NCBI RefSeq assembly: GCF_001540865.1
Contig: NC_033637.1
Location: forward strand, 3,305,349-3,369,348
Reading direction: 5' to 3'
Length of the DNA stretch: 64,000 bases
Source of the DNA: Ananas comosus
Taxonomy: Eukaryota > Streptophyta > Magnoliopsida > Poales > Bromeliaceae
Part shown: positions 1-10,000 of the stretch, piece by piece
Numbering within the stretch: position 1 is the stretch's first letter
Layout of the letters: each line of letters begins with the position of its first letter
Position numbers and translations under genes: made by a program
The notes under the pieces: model-generated
What the model saw: only the letters and a program-made list of their open reading frames with translations
What the model was told of the DNA's origin: nothing
The model's database searches: none

Positions 1-1934
1 ATATGTATCAGGTTTAGGTTTTATGTCTCGATGAGCGTGACCGCTCAATTCAGATGATACATGTCTTTGAGCTTTGTTTTGTAGATGGACGTCATCCTCG
101 TGGAGATCGAGTCGTGCTGCCCATCCCGAGATTGAGCGCTGCGGGAATGGAGCTAGGACCAGGCACCTTTCGCGTCGTCGGCCTCGGACACCGAGACGTT
201 TTGTCTCCATTGTTGACCCGCACTCTTGATGACATTTTTGTTCATCAAGAGTCACCCATGGCGGGTTTGTTGTAGCCAGGTGGGTGATTCAGATGTCTTC
301 CCTCGTTCTCATCAATCTTTTCGTACTTCATTTGAGATGGCGATAGCTAGTGATGTGATAGTACGAGATGTGATTGGTTGACATCCTTTACAGGTTAGAC
401 TGGATTAGGTTAGCCCTGACATTCGTATGGGCAGGGGCCCTGACACTTATGTGGGCAAGGACGGGGCAATGCTGATAGCCCGAGATAGGTGTGATTGACC
501 AGGCACCTCTCGTTCAGGTTGACCGTACTCGCTGTGGTTGCGCTTTCGTGTTTCGGACTGAGGCCTCGCCGTGAGCACCCGCGATGGGTTGGCTCATACG
601 TCGCATAGAGACAGCTCGAGTTTGTCCGAGACTTTTCGGTTTCAGTTCTTTAGCTGAGATTGACCAGATTGTTGGTTGTTCATTGTACGGGAGCCATGTT
701 AGTCTGCGGTTTTTCCGCTATGCCCAGGTGGCAGTTGGGGCTGCCGTGGGTTGTCAGGCCTTGTCAGATTTGCGATGACATTTTTAAGTGAGCCGTGGAG
801 TCGCGCTCACATTGATTTTAGATTTGATGGACCCTATGAACGATACTACTATGACGCTGTCATGTTTTAATACGTTGCCGGGTATCCCGATTTAGTCCAT
901 CAAATTTATCCACTGCTAAGGTTAGCACAAAAGAGGATTCAGTTTAGGGTCAGGTTGTACATGTAAATTCTAAATGATTAGTACAAGAGTTATGACTAAA
1001 ATAGGTCCTATAGTAGTGCTAGTAGTTTGGTGTTGTACTAATGGCTTTGACTTTTTAGTATGTACAGCTGCTAATGCCATGAATCCTTATTTGGATACAT
1101 TTGGGTGGAATCAGCGATTAGGGGTCGTCGCTCCTGTAGGGTTTCGTTTCCTTGTGGACGACCTAGTTAGGCGTTTGGAGGTTCCGGTCTTTAGTACGAG
1201 GGCGGTTTGAGATGTGTATTTTAGGCTTTTACTCGTGACTAAGACGGAGTTTTTGTCGTCGTCTCTTCTCTTATTAAGGCTAGTTCTTTTGGTGGTGGTT
1301 TTGGTCGTTCATTCCCGAAGCACCTAAAGAGAGCTTCAGGGCTTAGGTTGCTTGGTTCAGAGCAGCTTTAGGATGCGAGGATGCAGCTCTTCCTTGGCTT
1401 TGCGGCTGCCAGCTGCGACCTTTAGTCACTTTTGTCGTGGAGCTCGAGCTTAAGTTACTTCGAACTTCATCTCTTCTTTAGGTACCTCCTTACTCTCTAT
1501 GGGTGGAGTTGGTCGCTGAGGTTAAGGTCGTGCCGCAGCTCTTGCCGCTTTTGTAAGGGAGCGGGCCGGAGGAGCGCTATGATGCCGCTGCGTGCATACG
1601 AGCCTGCCGAGGCGCCGCGCTACAGCTGCTGCTTTACGAGGTGTGCTTGGGAGAAACGAGTGTTAGCCGATCTCTCTCTCCTCTTCTTTTAATTAATTCC
1701 TCCGCCTCCAACGTTGGGAGATTTACCTATTCGTACGTACGTACGTACGTACCCCCGTGTACAGTAGTATATATATACATATTCCTATGATGTGTGTAGT
1801 AACTTTTGTTGAACCTTCATGCCTCCGGAGGAACGATGGATATCATATGGTCGGATGGAGTATATATATATATATATATATATAACGGCGGATTTGTCGG
1901 CGTGCCCGGGGAACGAGACATCCGGGGCATGACA
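1..1934 (-). mobile_element. Decayed LTR-retrotransposon segment
   Basis: This stretch has no long open frame; the short frames in it resemble nothing I know. Its right edge, read on the minus strand, begins TGTCATGCCCCG and continues with GGGCACGCCGACA. That resembles the segment at 58833 (TGTCATGCCCCGAG, then GGGCGCGTCGACAGA), as expected for two diverged LTR ends of one family, probably Ty3-gypsy. The base composition is more GC-rich than the following spacer. No reverse transcriptase, integrase, primer-binding site or target duplication was found, so the assignment rests on the shared terminus only. Confidence 0.35.
1732..1752. repeat. (CGTA)n microsatellite
   Basis: About five perfect CGTA units, followed 100 bases later by an (AT)n run at 1859-1884. 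Both are simple repeats with no coding potential. Confidence 0.9.
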
Positions 1935-1935
1935 A

Positions 1936-2353
1936 TGTGGCTTCTAAATTGACGATCGATTCCGTTAGACTTGATCTACACTATTGAAAGTATTTGGAAA
2001 CTAAATAAATTTTATAATTTTTCGATATCATATACCTATCAAACGAGTAGTCTAAAAATAAACGGCTGAAAATAAAAATCTCATAAAAAATGATGATAAA
2101 ATACTTGAATTTAAGATCAGAGGTACTAATTTTACTATAAATAGTGAAAAAAATTTTATAAAAATTCCATCAGATTTGGATTGTTTTGCACCGTTAAATT
2201 CAAAAACGTATCACATCTACCATTAAAATTGTCAATTTTGAGACTTTTGATCACTAGCCAAATGATGCCGAAAAATTATGAAATTTAGTTTCCAAATACT
2301 TTTAATAGGGTAGAACAAGTCTAACGGAGCCGATTGTCGATTTGGAAGCCGCA
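1936..2353. mobile_element. Foldback MITE with long terminal inverted repeats
   Basis: The first ~75 bases (from TGGCTTCTAAATTGAC) recur as a reverse complement at 2281-2353 (GGCTTCCAAATCGAC read on the minus strand). Shared blocks are TCCGTTAGACTTG and AAAGTATTTGGAAACTAAA. The interior is AT-rich and non-coding. Length about 420 bp. I could not define the target-site duplication, so the superfamily is open. Confidence 0.75.
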
Positions 2354-2413
2354 ATATTGAAAACAACTTGGTAGCACGAAGGCCTCCGTGCTACCGATAG
2401 TATACCAGCCTAG

Positions 2414-2445
<32 letters not shown>

Positions 2446-2480
2446 GTGTGTGTGTCTGTGTGTGTGTGTGTGTGTGTGTG
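2414..2480. repeat. Compound (CT)n(AT)n(GT)n microsatellite
   Basis: Three consecutive dinucleotide tracts: CT, then AT, then GT with one interruption. The translated frames that cross it are artefacts of the repeat. Confidence 0.95.
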
Positions 2481-3021
2481 ATTGCTTTGCTCATGAAAGA
2501 ACTTGGCATTGTTAATTTGGCAACATTGTTATACTTTTGCTGGGAAGTGACTTATATAATTAGGAGAAAGTCACCTACAGGGCAAATATGGTACGCTGAT
2601 CCAGATGATTGATCATAATTGTTATCTATCTAATATTATAAATTTCATCAGTAAATTAAAAAGGAATATGCTAATTAAATAAAATATTTATACATTTAGA
2701 CATGACTTATTAATAAGTCAAATTTTAAATATAATACTTTTTTAGAAAGAGGCACGGAGCATATTTGAGATTTGCCAAAGATAGATTGGTTCTAACTTCC
2801 TATGTCTTTATCCTTACGAGCCTTTATCCTTACAAGTCATCGTGACAAAGCTTGTTCAAAATCCAAATTAAAAAAAGAAAAGAAACAAAAAAAAAAAAAA
2901 CCCACTAATTGCACACTCCATTCCTAACAATTAACAACCAATATTTAAAAATTAAACCCACCAGCGACTCAAAAATATTACTAAACTAAGAATCACTGTT
3001 TCAACCTTGATAATACTTACT
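2481..3021. other. AT-rich spacer, no gene seen
   Basis: No exon-like frame or structured element was recognised. A 14-base SINE head (GACCGTCCCTAGAGC-like) lies at 3022-3035, just before the next element, and may be all that remains of a SINE copy. Confidence 0.6.
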
Positions 3022-3036
3022 GACCGTCCCTAGAGC

Positions 3037-3238
3037 TAGGGCTGGCAAACGAGCGAGCCGGCTCGCGTTCGACTCGTGTTCGGCTCGATATTCGGCTCGC
3101 TCGAGCTCGACTCGAAATTAAATGAGCCGAGCTTGAACAAAATAAAAGGCTCGAAATTTATTTCAAGCCGAGCTTGAATATTACTCGGCTCGTTCGAATT
3201 AGGCTCGAAAAGCTCGAAAAGCTCGAAAATATATATAT
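3037..3238. mobile_element. Mutator-like MITE fragment (GAGCCGAGC repeats)
   Basis: It starts AGGGCTGGCAAACGAGCG like the complete copy at 4645-4770. It carries many degenerate GGCTCG / CGAGCC units in both orientations and ends in an (AT)n tract with no matching right terminus. This is a truncated relative of the 4645 element. Confidence 0.6.
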
Positions 3239-3448
3239 ATAGGCTGGGACTACTATACTCTTATAAGTATAGACCCCTTTGTACTCATAAATTTTTAACC
3301 GTTGATTGATGAGATGTGTGGTTAGGATGATGGTGGTCTCCACTTAGAATGATAGTGGTCCCCTAGGGTTGAGTGGGTAGTTGGTTAAATAGTATGATCT
3401 AACGGATGAAAATGATTAATGGAATAAATCTAAGGGTCGAAAACTTAT

Positions 3449-3879
3449 GCCACCGTTTGGTTGGGGGTTAAGGGGTGGAATAACCCCTTAACCCCCAATT
3501 TATACCCAAACACCACTCTTTTGGGGTGGGGTTAGTAAACCCCACCCCAAACCGGGTTAGTGAGGTTTACGAACCCCACTCCCCCTCCCAACTTTAACCC
3601 CGCACGCATCCCGAGCCCTCACTTTTTTCTTCTTTATCAATCATTAACCCCACTCCCCTCCCAATTTTAACCCCGCACGCATCCCGAGCTTTCACCTTTT
3701 TCTTCTTTATCAATCATTATCTTCTTATCCCACCTACTCCAACCAAACACTTTTTTTCACTATCTTAGACTAACTCCAACCTCCAACCAAACACAAAAAA
3801 ATTTTAACACCATATAACCCTGAACTTAAGCCTATCCCTGGAATAGCTACTTTTTCTTAACCCCGAACCAAACGGGGGC
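3449..3879. mobile_element. Tourist-like MITE with internal tandem repeat
   Basis: The left end GCCACCGTTTGGTTGGGG and the right end (minus strand) GCCCCCGTTTGGTTCGGGG are inverted repeats flanked by TAT on both sides. Inside, a ~75-bp unit (from AACCCCACTCCCC to TTTATCAATCATTA) occurs twice in tandem, at about 3573-3646 and 3647-3720. Length 431 bp, with no transposase. The CGTTTGGTT-type end and 3-bp duplication suggest PIF/Harbinger, although TAT is not the classical TWA. Confidence 0.65.
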
Positions 3880-3950
3880 TATGATATATACATATATATA
3901 TACATATACATATATATGTATATACATATATATATGTATATATATATATA
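3880..3950. repeat. (AT/GTATAC)n low-complexity tract
   Basis: An alternating AT tract with periodic C and G that bridges two MITEs. Confidence 0.9.
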
Positions 3951-4191
3951 TCTCAGACCAATGATATAAAAATACTCATAACCGAGGAAATATGAGTATT
4001 CAAAAGCTGGGAATCTAAATAAGGTAATTAGTAAAAGTAGGCAATCTAGTATGATAAATTGGTTGATGGGTTAATTGGGATCTCCTGGTGAAAGTAAAAT
4101 TCATCCCTGGCGGTAGTAGGATTGGTGTGTAGGGTAGTTAGTATACTCATATTCCCCCAGATATGAGTATTCTCATATCATCGGAGTCGGA
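3951..4191. mobile_element. Foldback MITE, about 240 bp
   Basis: The first 50 bases (TCTCAGACCAATGATAT and on to GAAATATGAGTAT) match the reverse complement of the last 50 (TCCGACTCCGATGATAT and on to GGAATATGAGTAT). A second copy begins at 4228 (TCTCAGGCCGATGATATG) and is cut after 44 bases by the N at 4272. The interior is non-coding. Confidence 0.65.
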
Positions 4192-4272
4192 TACATATAT
4201 CTCTACACATATTCTCTGATATATATATCTCAGGCCGATGATATGAAAATATTCATAACCGAGGAAATATGN

Positions 4273-4513
4273 TTATAGTAGTAGTGATCAGCAGGAGAGT
4301 AGTGGCGCGAATCTTGTCCTGCTCAGCGGGTGGTCCATTTTATTTTATTTGAAAAAATTATAACACTAATAATCTCATAATATTGAATAATATAAAAGCA
4401 AGTAAGAGACTTATATAGTTTATTTGTGACTTGTAACTATTAAATTAGTAAATAAATTTTATTATGTCAGGCTTTTTATTTGAATAATTATTTAATACTT
4501 TTTATTTGAATAA
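4273..4513. repeat. 241-bp segment duplicated at 13203-13443
   Basis: The two copies differ at one base that I could find (G at 4299, A at 13229). This copy directly follows the N at 4272, and the other directly precedes the N at 13444. The 13203 copy lies just upstream of 4CLL copy A, so this may be the same promoter sequence placed twice. See findings. Confidence 0.9.
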
Positions 4514-4644
4514 TTATTATTTAATACTTTAAATTTATTTTTTAATAAATTTAGGTTGGCTATGGGTAACGTGTTGGGACCGCAAGAAGCTTTTGGAAAC
4601 AAAGAATTGTCCGAGGATAGGTAGAGAATCCGGCAAATGCAAGT

Positions 4645-4770
4645 AGGGCTGGCAAACGAGCGAGCCGGCTCGCGTTCGACTCGTGTTCGGCTCGATATTT
4701 GGCTCGCTCGAGCTCGGCTCGTTTCCACCCCTAAANTAAGCTCGCTCGAGCTCGGCTCGTTTCCACCCCT
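4645..4770. mobile_element. Mutator-like MITE with AAATGCAAGT target duplication
   Basis: The left terminus AGGGCTGGCAAA and the right terminus (minus strand) AGGGGTGGAAA form a short inverted repeat around GAGCCGAGC-type units. The identical 10-mer AAATGCAAGT flanks it at 4635-4644 and 4771-4780, in line with the 9-10 bp duplications of Mutator-like elements. The N at 4736 falls inside. The ~34 bases before it are repeated after it, so the element is probably shorter than drawn. Confidence 0.75.
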
Positions 4771-5029
4771 AAATGCAAGTGGGAGAGAGAGAGACTAGAG
4801 AGATAACAAATTTTTTTTTTTTTTTTTAAAAAAATCTATGATATTGATAGACCTCTCTTTCATGCGTTTTCACGTGGATCCGCCAAGGCGCAATTTCCAA
4901 ATGTTCATGTCATAGATCTCGACGTGGAGATGCATACATATTAATATTGAAGAATAATGCTTTGGCCCACAATTTGTATTCCACTACATTATTAATATAT
5001 ATATAAACATAAACTAGTACTCACAGGTA

Positions 5030-6537
5030 TTAGTGTAAAACGGGCCGGGTAGCACGTCGGCCGCCTGGCCCGTCACGACCTAGCATGGCACGGCTGCTGT
5101 CGCATTCGCGCCGGGCCGGTTCGACCCGGCTTTTCGGGCTGTGCTGGGCTGAACATTCGTGGTCCAAAGGCCAAGCACGGTACGGACCAGTGTCAGGCCT
5201 GGACATGATGGACAGGAAGGTGGGCCGGGTGGCCTGCATGGTGTGGGCCGTTTCTACTGGGCCGGCGAGGCCCAGGTATTAATAAGGGGAATTAGGCCTG
5301 TAGGCCTTTTAGGCCTGCCTTAGACAGGCCTATTTGGCCAGGCTTTATTAAGCCTATACAAATCTTAGGCCGGGCTCCTAGGAGCCTAGGAACCAGGCCT
5401 TAACCCAAGTCAAAAGATCTGCTAAGTCCAAGGGTTTGCGAGACCCTTGGATGGTTGCCCAACAGCTGTTGAGCCGTTGAAATTTTTTTTTTTGAAAAAA
5501 AAAAAATACTTTTTTGGCTTTTGAAAGAATAAAAAAATAAAAAAAGACATCTTTTTGGTTAAAATGACTGAAATGGCAACACTAACATTTAAAAATTGAC
5601 CGTTAGAGAGGGCATTTTGGACAAACACTATTTTTTTATATTTAAAAAAATTAATTTTTTTACATCTATAAATACTCTTATAAATCTCCAAATTCATCAC
5701 AACAAACATGCTTCATTCATTTTCTTCTACAAACACTAATTCTCTCTCAAACTTTCAAACGACCACTAATTCTTTCTCTAATGTAATGAAGAAAAAATTA
5801 TGTTCGATTTTTTTTTTTTTTCCTATTGTTTACTAGCTGGCTGTGTAAACCATGCCACCTTATTTTCTTAATATATATTTTTAATTTTTAATTTTTTTAA
5901 CTTTCCTCAAATGTAACTATGTAATATGATTAATTCAAAATCTATATATTTTTCGCCATTACTTTTTTTGAGAATATCAAATTCTTTTCAAATAATAAAA
6001 AAATATGAAAAAAATAATATCAATTTTATATTAAAGTTGGTTATTAGATCAAAGAGATGGAAGTTAAAAAATTTATATCAAAAATCTATATAATTGANTG
6101 GATCAAACAAATGTAAATTAAAATATTTATATTAAAAATCTATAAAAGTGAAAGTGAAAATTATTTATCTCTAAGTTCTAAATTTTATATAATATTAAAA
6201 ATTTAAATTTATTGTTAGTATTAACTTATAATTTAAAAATTAGTTGTCTCTATTTCTAAAAAAATATTTTTTTTTAAAAAAAATATAAAAGAGATAGTTG
6301 GGAAGGAATTTAAAAAAACTTTTTACTAGACTAGCATGAAGCCCGGCCCGGCCTGGCCCGGCCTGGCCTGTGCCGGGTGGGCCTGGGAGCCGGGCCGGGC
6401 CTTCTTCTCTGAGAAAATATGCCAGCACGACCCAATCCGATTTTATAACCGGGTCAGGCCCGGCCGACCCTTGACCTGAATCGGCCCGAGTAATATGGGC
6501 CATGACAGCTCAACGAGGCCCACATTACACCCCTACC
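5030..6537. mobile_element. Non-autonomous hAT-like element with GGCCCGG-rich ends
   Basis: Both ends are extremely rich in GGGCC/GGCCC motifs (5030-5410 and 6335-6525), while the middle is AT-rich and non-coding. The termini contain GTGTAAAACGGGCC (left) and GTGTAATGTGGGCC (right, minus strand). The flanks CACAGGTA (5022-5029) and CATAGGTA (6538-6545) look like an 8-bp target duplication with one mismatch, typical of hAT elements. No BED finger or transposase frame was found. The N at 6098 lies inside. Confidence 0.65.
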
Positions 6538-6545
6538 CATAGGTA

Positions 6546-7070
6546 GGGGGTTTAAAATTTCAATTTCTCATAATACAAATTTTACTATATTATTGATGTG
6601 TTATTATTTTTACATAAAAAATATAAAATATAAAATTAATCATAATTTTTAGAATTTAATTATTATGTTTAAGAGTCACGAACTCACCACATCAACAATA
6701 GCACGGGAACCATAATGTGGAAACTCCACTGATTTAAGCAAATATAACTGTGAACCCCTCCGTACGGTAGTCACTTCCAGAAACAAGGGGTTGATTGAAG
6801 CGAACTTCTTACTGAGCCCCTCTAACAAATGAAAATAATGCTTTACATCCGAGCAAACAGTGGAACGCCATTCATTTTTGGCTATTCTATTTAGGAAAAA
6901 CTGGTACCTTCTTTAAATGTAATTGTAGTTATAATTAACTCGATCACCGTCACAGCAATACGAGTGTAATTGTTCTATCAATACAGCATTATTTTCATTT
7001 GTTCAGAGAAATGCAAAAGGCTCAATCACATTTGCGGCCAAGTTGCACATAGATAAAGCTATAGCTTCGA
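6546..7070. other. Spacer and 3' flank of 4CLL copy A
   Basis: AT-rich DNA followed by what is probably the 3' untranslated region of the minus-strand gene. No other feature is evident. Confidence 0.5.
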
Positions 7071-10000
7071 TTGTAATCTCGAGAACGCGACTTGTACCAA
7101 ATCCTTCCTCAATGTCTTCCCTGAAGCATTCTTAGGTATTGATTCAACGAAAATGGCACGGCGAATCTTTTTGTATGGTGCAACCTGCAACATTATGAGG
7201 AAGATATTGGATCTTGCGCCTCGAGCTCTTGTGAGGAGGAGCTTAACTGAATTAAGTTGGACTACACATCAAATATGAATATACATAAACGACAGGTATT
7301 CATATACCTGTTGAGATACAAATTCCGTGACTTGTGCCTCATTCAGCGTGCTGTTGGGTTGTCTTACAACAAAGGCTATGGGGACTTGACCTGCATTTTC
7401 ATCCGGATATCTGCCAAAAAAAGCAATTAGAGAACTTGGTACTTGTTTGGCTCTTTTCTAAAATTTTGTTTTGGTTTTTCTTTAAGTTCTGTATCTGTAA
7501 AAGCATCTGATATGAGACTATTTGGTTTTCTTTTCTTTTTCTTTTTTTTGAGAGAGAAAGATAGCATGCTATCCGTTTCGTTTATTTTATTTAGAAATAA
7601 ACTTAGCTGAAAATGTGAATCAACTAGGATTCGAACTTAGATCTCGGGTACCAACCATCAAGCCCTTTTGCCATTTGCACTAGGGACGGTCGGTCTATTT
7701 GGTTTTCTTATTGTTTCTTTAATTTGAAACCCATCTCACAATAAAAAAGAAAAAAAAATAGTACTATACATGTTTTTGTCTATTTGTTGTCAAAATAAAA
7801 ACACGTATATATAGAGCATGTAGACAATCACACAAATAGAGGGGGAAAAAAAGAAAATTGTAAATAATGATAAACTTGCATTTAAGGATTGGTGGGTGAA
7901 CCTACAATTTATCTTTAATTAAAAAGCTTGTCTATTTTTTTTGCCTAGTGTACTCACGGAATAACTGCAGCCTCAGTGATTTCTGGGTGAGTTTGAAGTA
8001 AGTGCTCGAGTTCTGCAGGGGGAACCTGCACCAAAGTAATATCTCAAGAATATACGACAAAATTTAAATGCAAAGCAAAATATTCCATGAACTATGCTTG
8101 AATCAATAGATTAGTAGGACTAAGAAAATCAACTGATCTACTTAGCATAGCAGTTTCCCAGATCTGTAATCAAAAGTTAGCATATAGCCACTTGAGAACT
8201 TGTAATTAATGGTAAGTAATACAGTAGGCGCATTTTATGCATTGCAGATACATCCTTTCAAGATCATAGGTGATTTAGCATTCTTAAAAGGTTGTTCTAG
8301 TCATCTGATCAACAAATTCAGAATATTATACGAGCTCCTGAAATAAGCCCTGCAGTCGATAAGCCTCATGATGGAAATACAGAACCAGTTCTAATTTACA
8401 GGTCATAAGCAGTCAACGAACCTCATGTAAAGCTTAATCATCTAGTAAACTAGAAAACCTTGAAACTGGGTTATATAGCATCAGTTTGGTACGTGATGAT
8501 GTATGCATAATTGGCGTGATTTACGAATCAAATGCACAAAAAGCTGATGATTTTGTATCAGTTTGGTTTATCACACGTTTCATAACAAGGAAGATTCAAG
8601 CAGTAGTTACCTGGTATCCCTTATATTTTATCAACTCTTTTAACCTATCAAGAATGAAGAGGAATCCATCGTCATCGATGTAGCAGAGGTCCCCAGTTTT
8701 GAACCATCCTTCGGAGTTCAGAATTTCAGAGGTTGATCTCTCGTCACCAATGTAACCTACACTAATGTAATAAATAGAAATGACTTCAGCATAATATTTA
8801 TCAAGCGCCACAAATATGTAGAGATAGAGCTAGTGGGTCAGTTTATGACAGTTCAAAGTAAAATCCCCAATTTGACAGACTAAAATAACTTTTTCTTCTT
8901 TTTTTTACCTACACTAATGTAATAAATAGAAATGACTTCAGCATAATATTTATCAAGCGCCACAAATATGTAGAGATAGAGCTAGTGGGTCAGTTTATGA
9001 CAGTTCAAAGTAAAATCCCCAATTTGACAGACTAAAATAACTTTTTCTTTTTTTTTTTTTTTGAGAGATAGGTAGCACGCTAGCCGTTTCGTTTATTTTA
9101 TTTAGAAATAAACTTAGCTAAAAATGTGAATCAACTAGGATTCGACCTTGGGTCTGGAGTACCAACCACCAAACCCTTTGCCAATTGCTCTACGGACGGT
9201 CGGTCAGACTAAAATAACTTAAATAAAAAATAGTTCACAGCAGGTATCAACTAAATTAATAAGATTCGGGGAGTTTCCATACGCTTTTACCAAAGTGACT
9301 AAACACTCTAAACTTGACTCAACAGCTGAATTGTATCTACGTCAATACAAAATTAAACATACACACACACTAAAATGGAAGTAAAGTTGCTTACCCTGCA
9401 TAATTAATGGTCCTCGAATCCAAAGCTCCCCTCGAGCGCCTGGAGGCAAAGCAATTCCAGTGCCCGAATCGACAATCTTTGCTTCGCAGCCCCACACGAG
9501 ACGTCCGACAGAACCGATACGTTGGCTTGCTTCCTCACCATGAAACCGGAAAACACCGGTCGTTGTCTCGGTCAATCCGTATCCCTTCACACCCACTAGA
9601 ATTTATCACTATAAAGACTTAGAATGAAAGTAAAATCCAACCCGCGCTTTTGGTTTGGTTCGGCGGTTGCACATGCTTTTTCGCACAGCTCTAGTTACTC
9701 TGGGATGTTTGGCTCAGCCTATTCGACTAGAATAATCAAACAGAGCTAGAAAAAGGAGTAGGACCGATGGATTACTCGTACATATGCCTAATCCCGAAAA
9801 AGGAGGGAGCAAAGGGCGCCAACGACTTTAGACCTATTAGTCTTATTAACGGAGCACAGAAGATCACTTCCAAAGTTCTCACTAATAGGCTTGAGGGGGT
9901 GCTAAAAGATATTATATCACCTACTCAAACAGCATTCCTAAAAGGTAGATCGATTCTGGACTCCTTCGTAACAGCAAGTGAGGTTGTTAATTGGTGCTAT

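Noticed and set aside
54..1210. Short frames in the first 1.2 kb as genes
   Set aside because: No family resemblance, no splice-compatible neighbours, and a repeat context.
2321..2612. Two short frames on opposite strands over 2414-2480
   Set aside because: They are translations of the compound dinucleotide repeat (His-Thr and Cys-Val runs).
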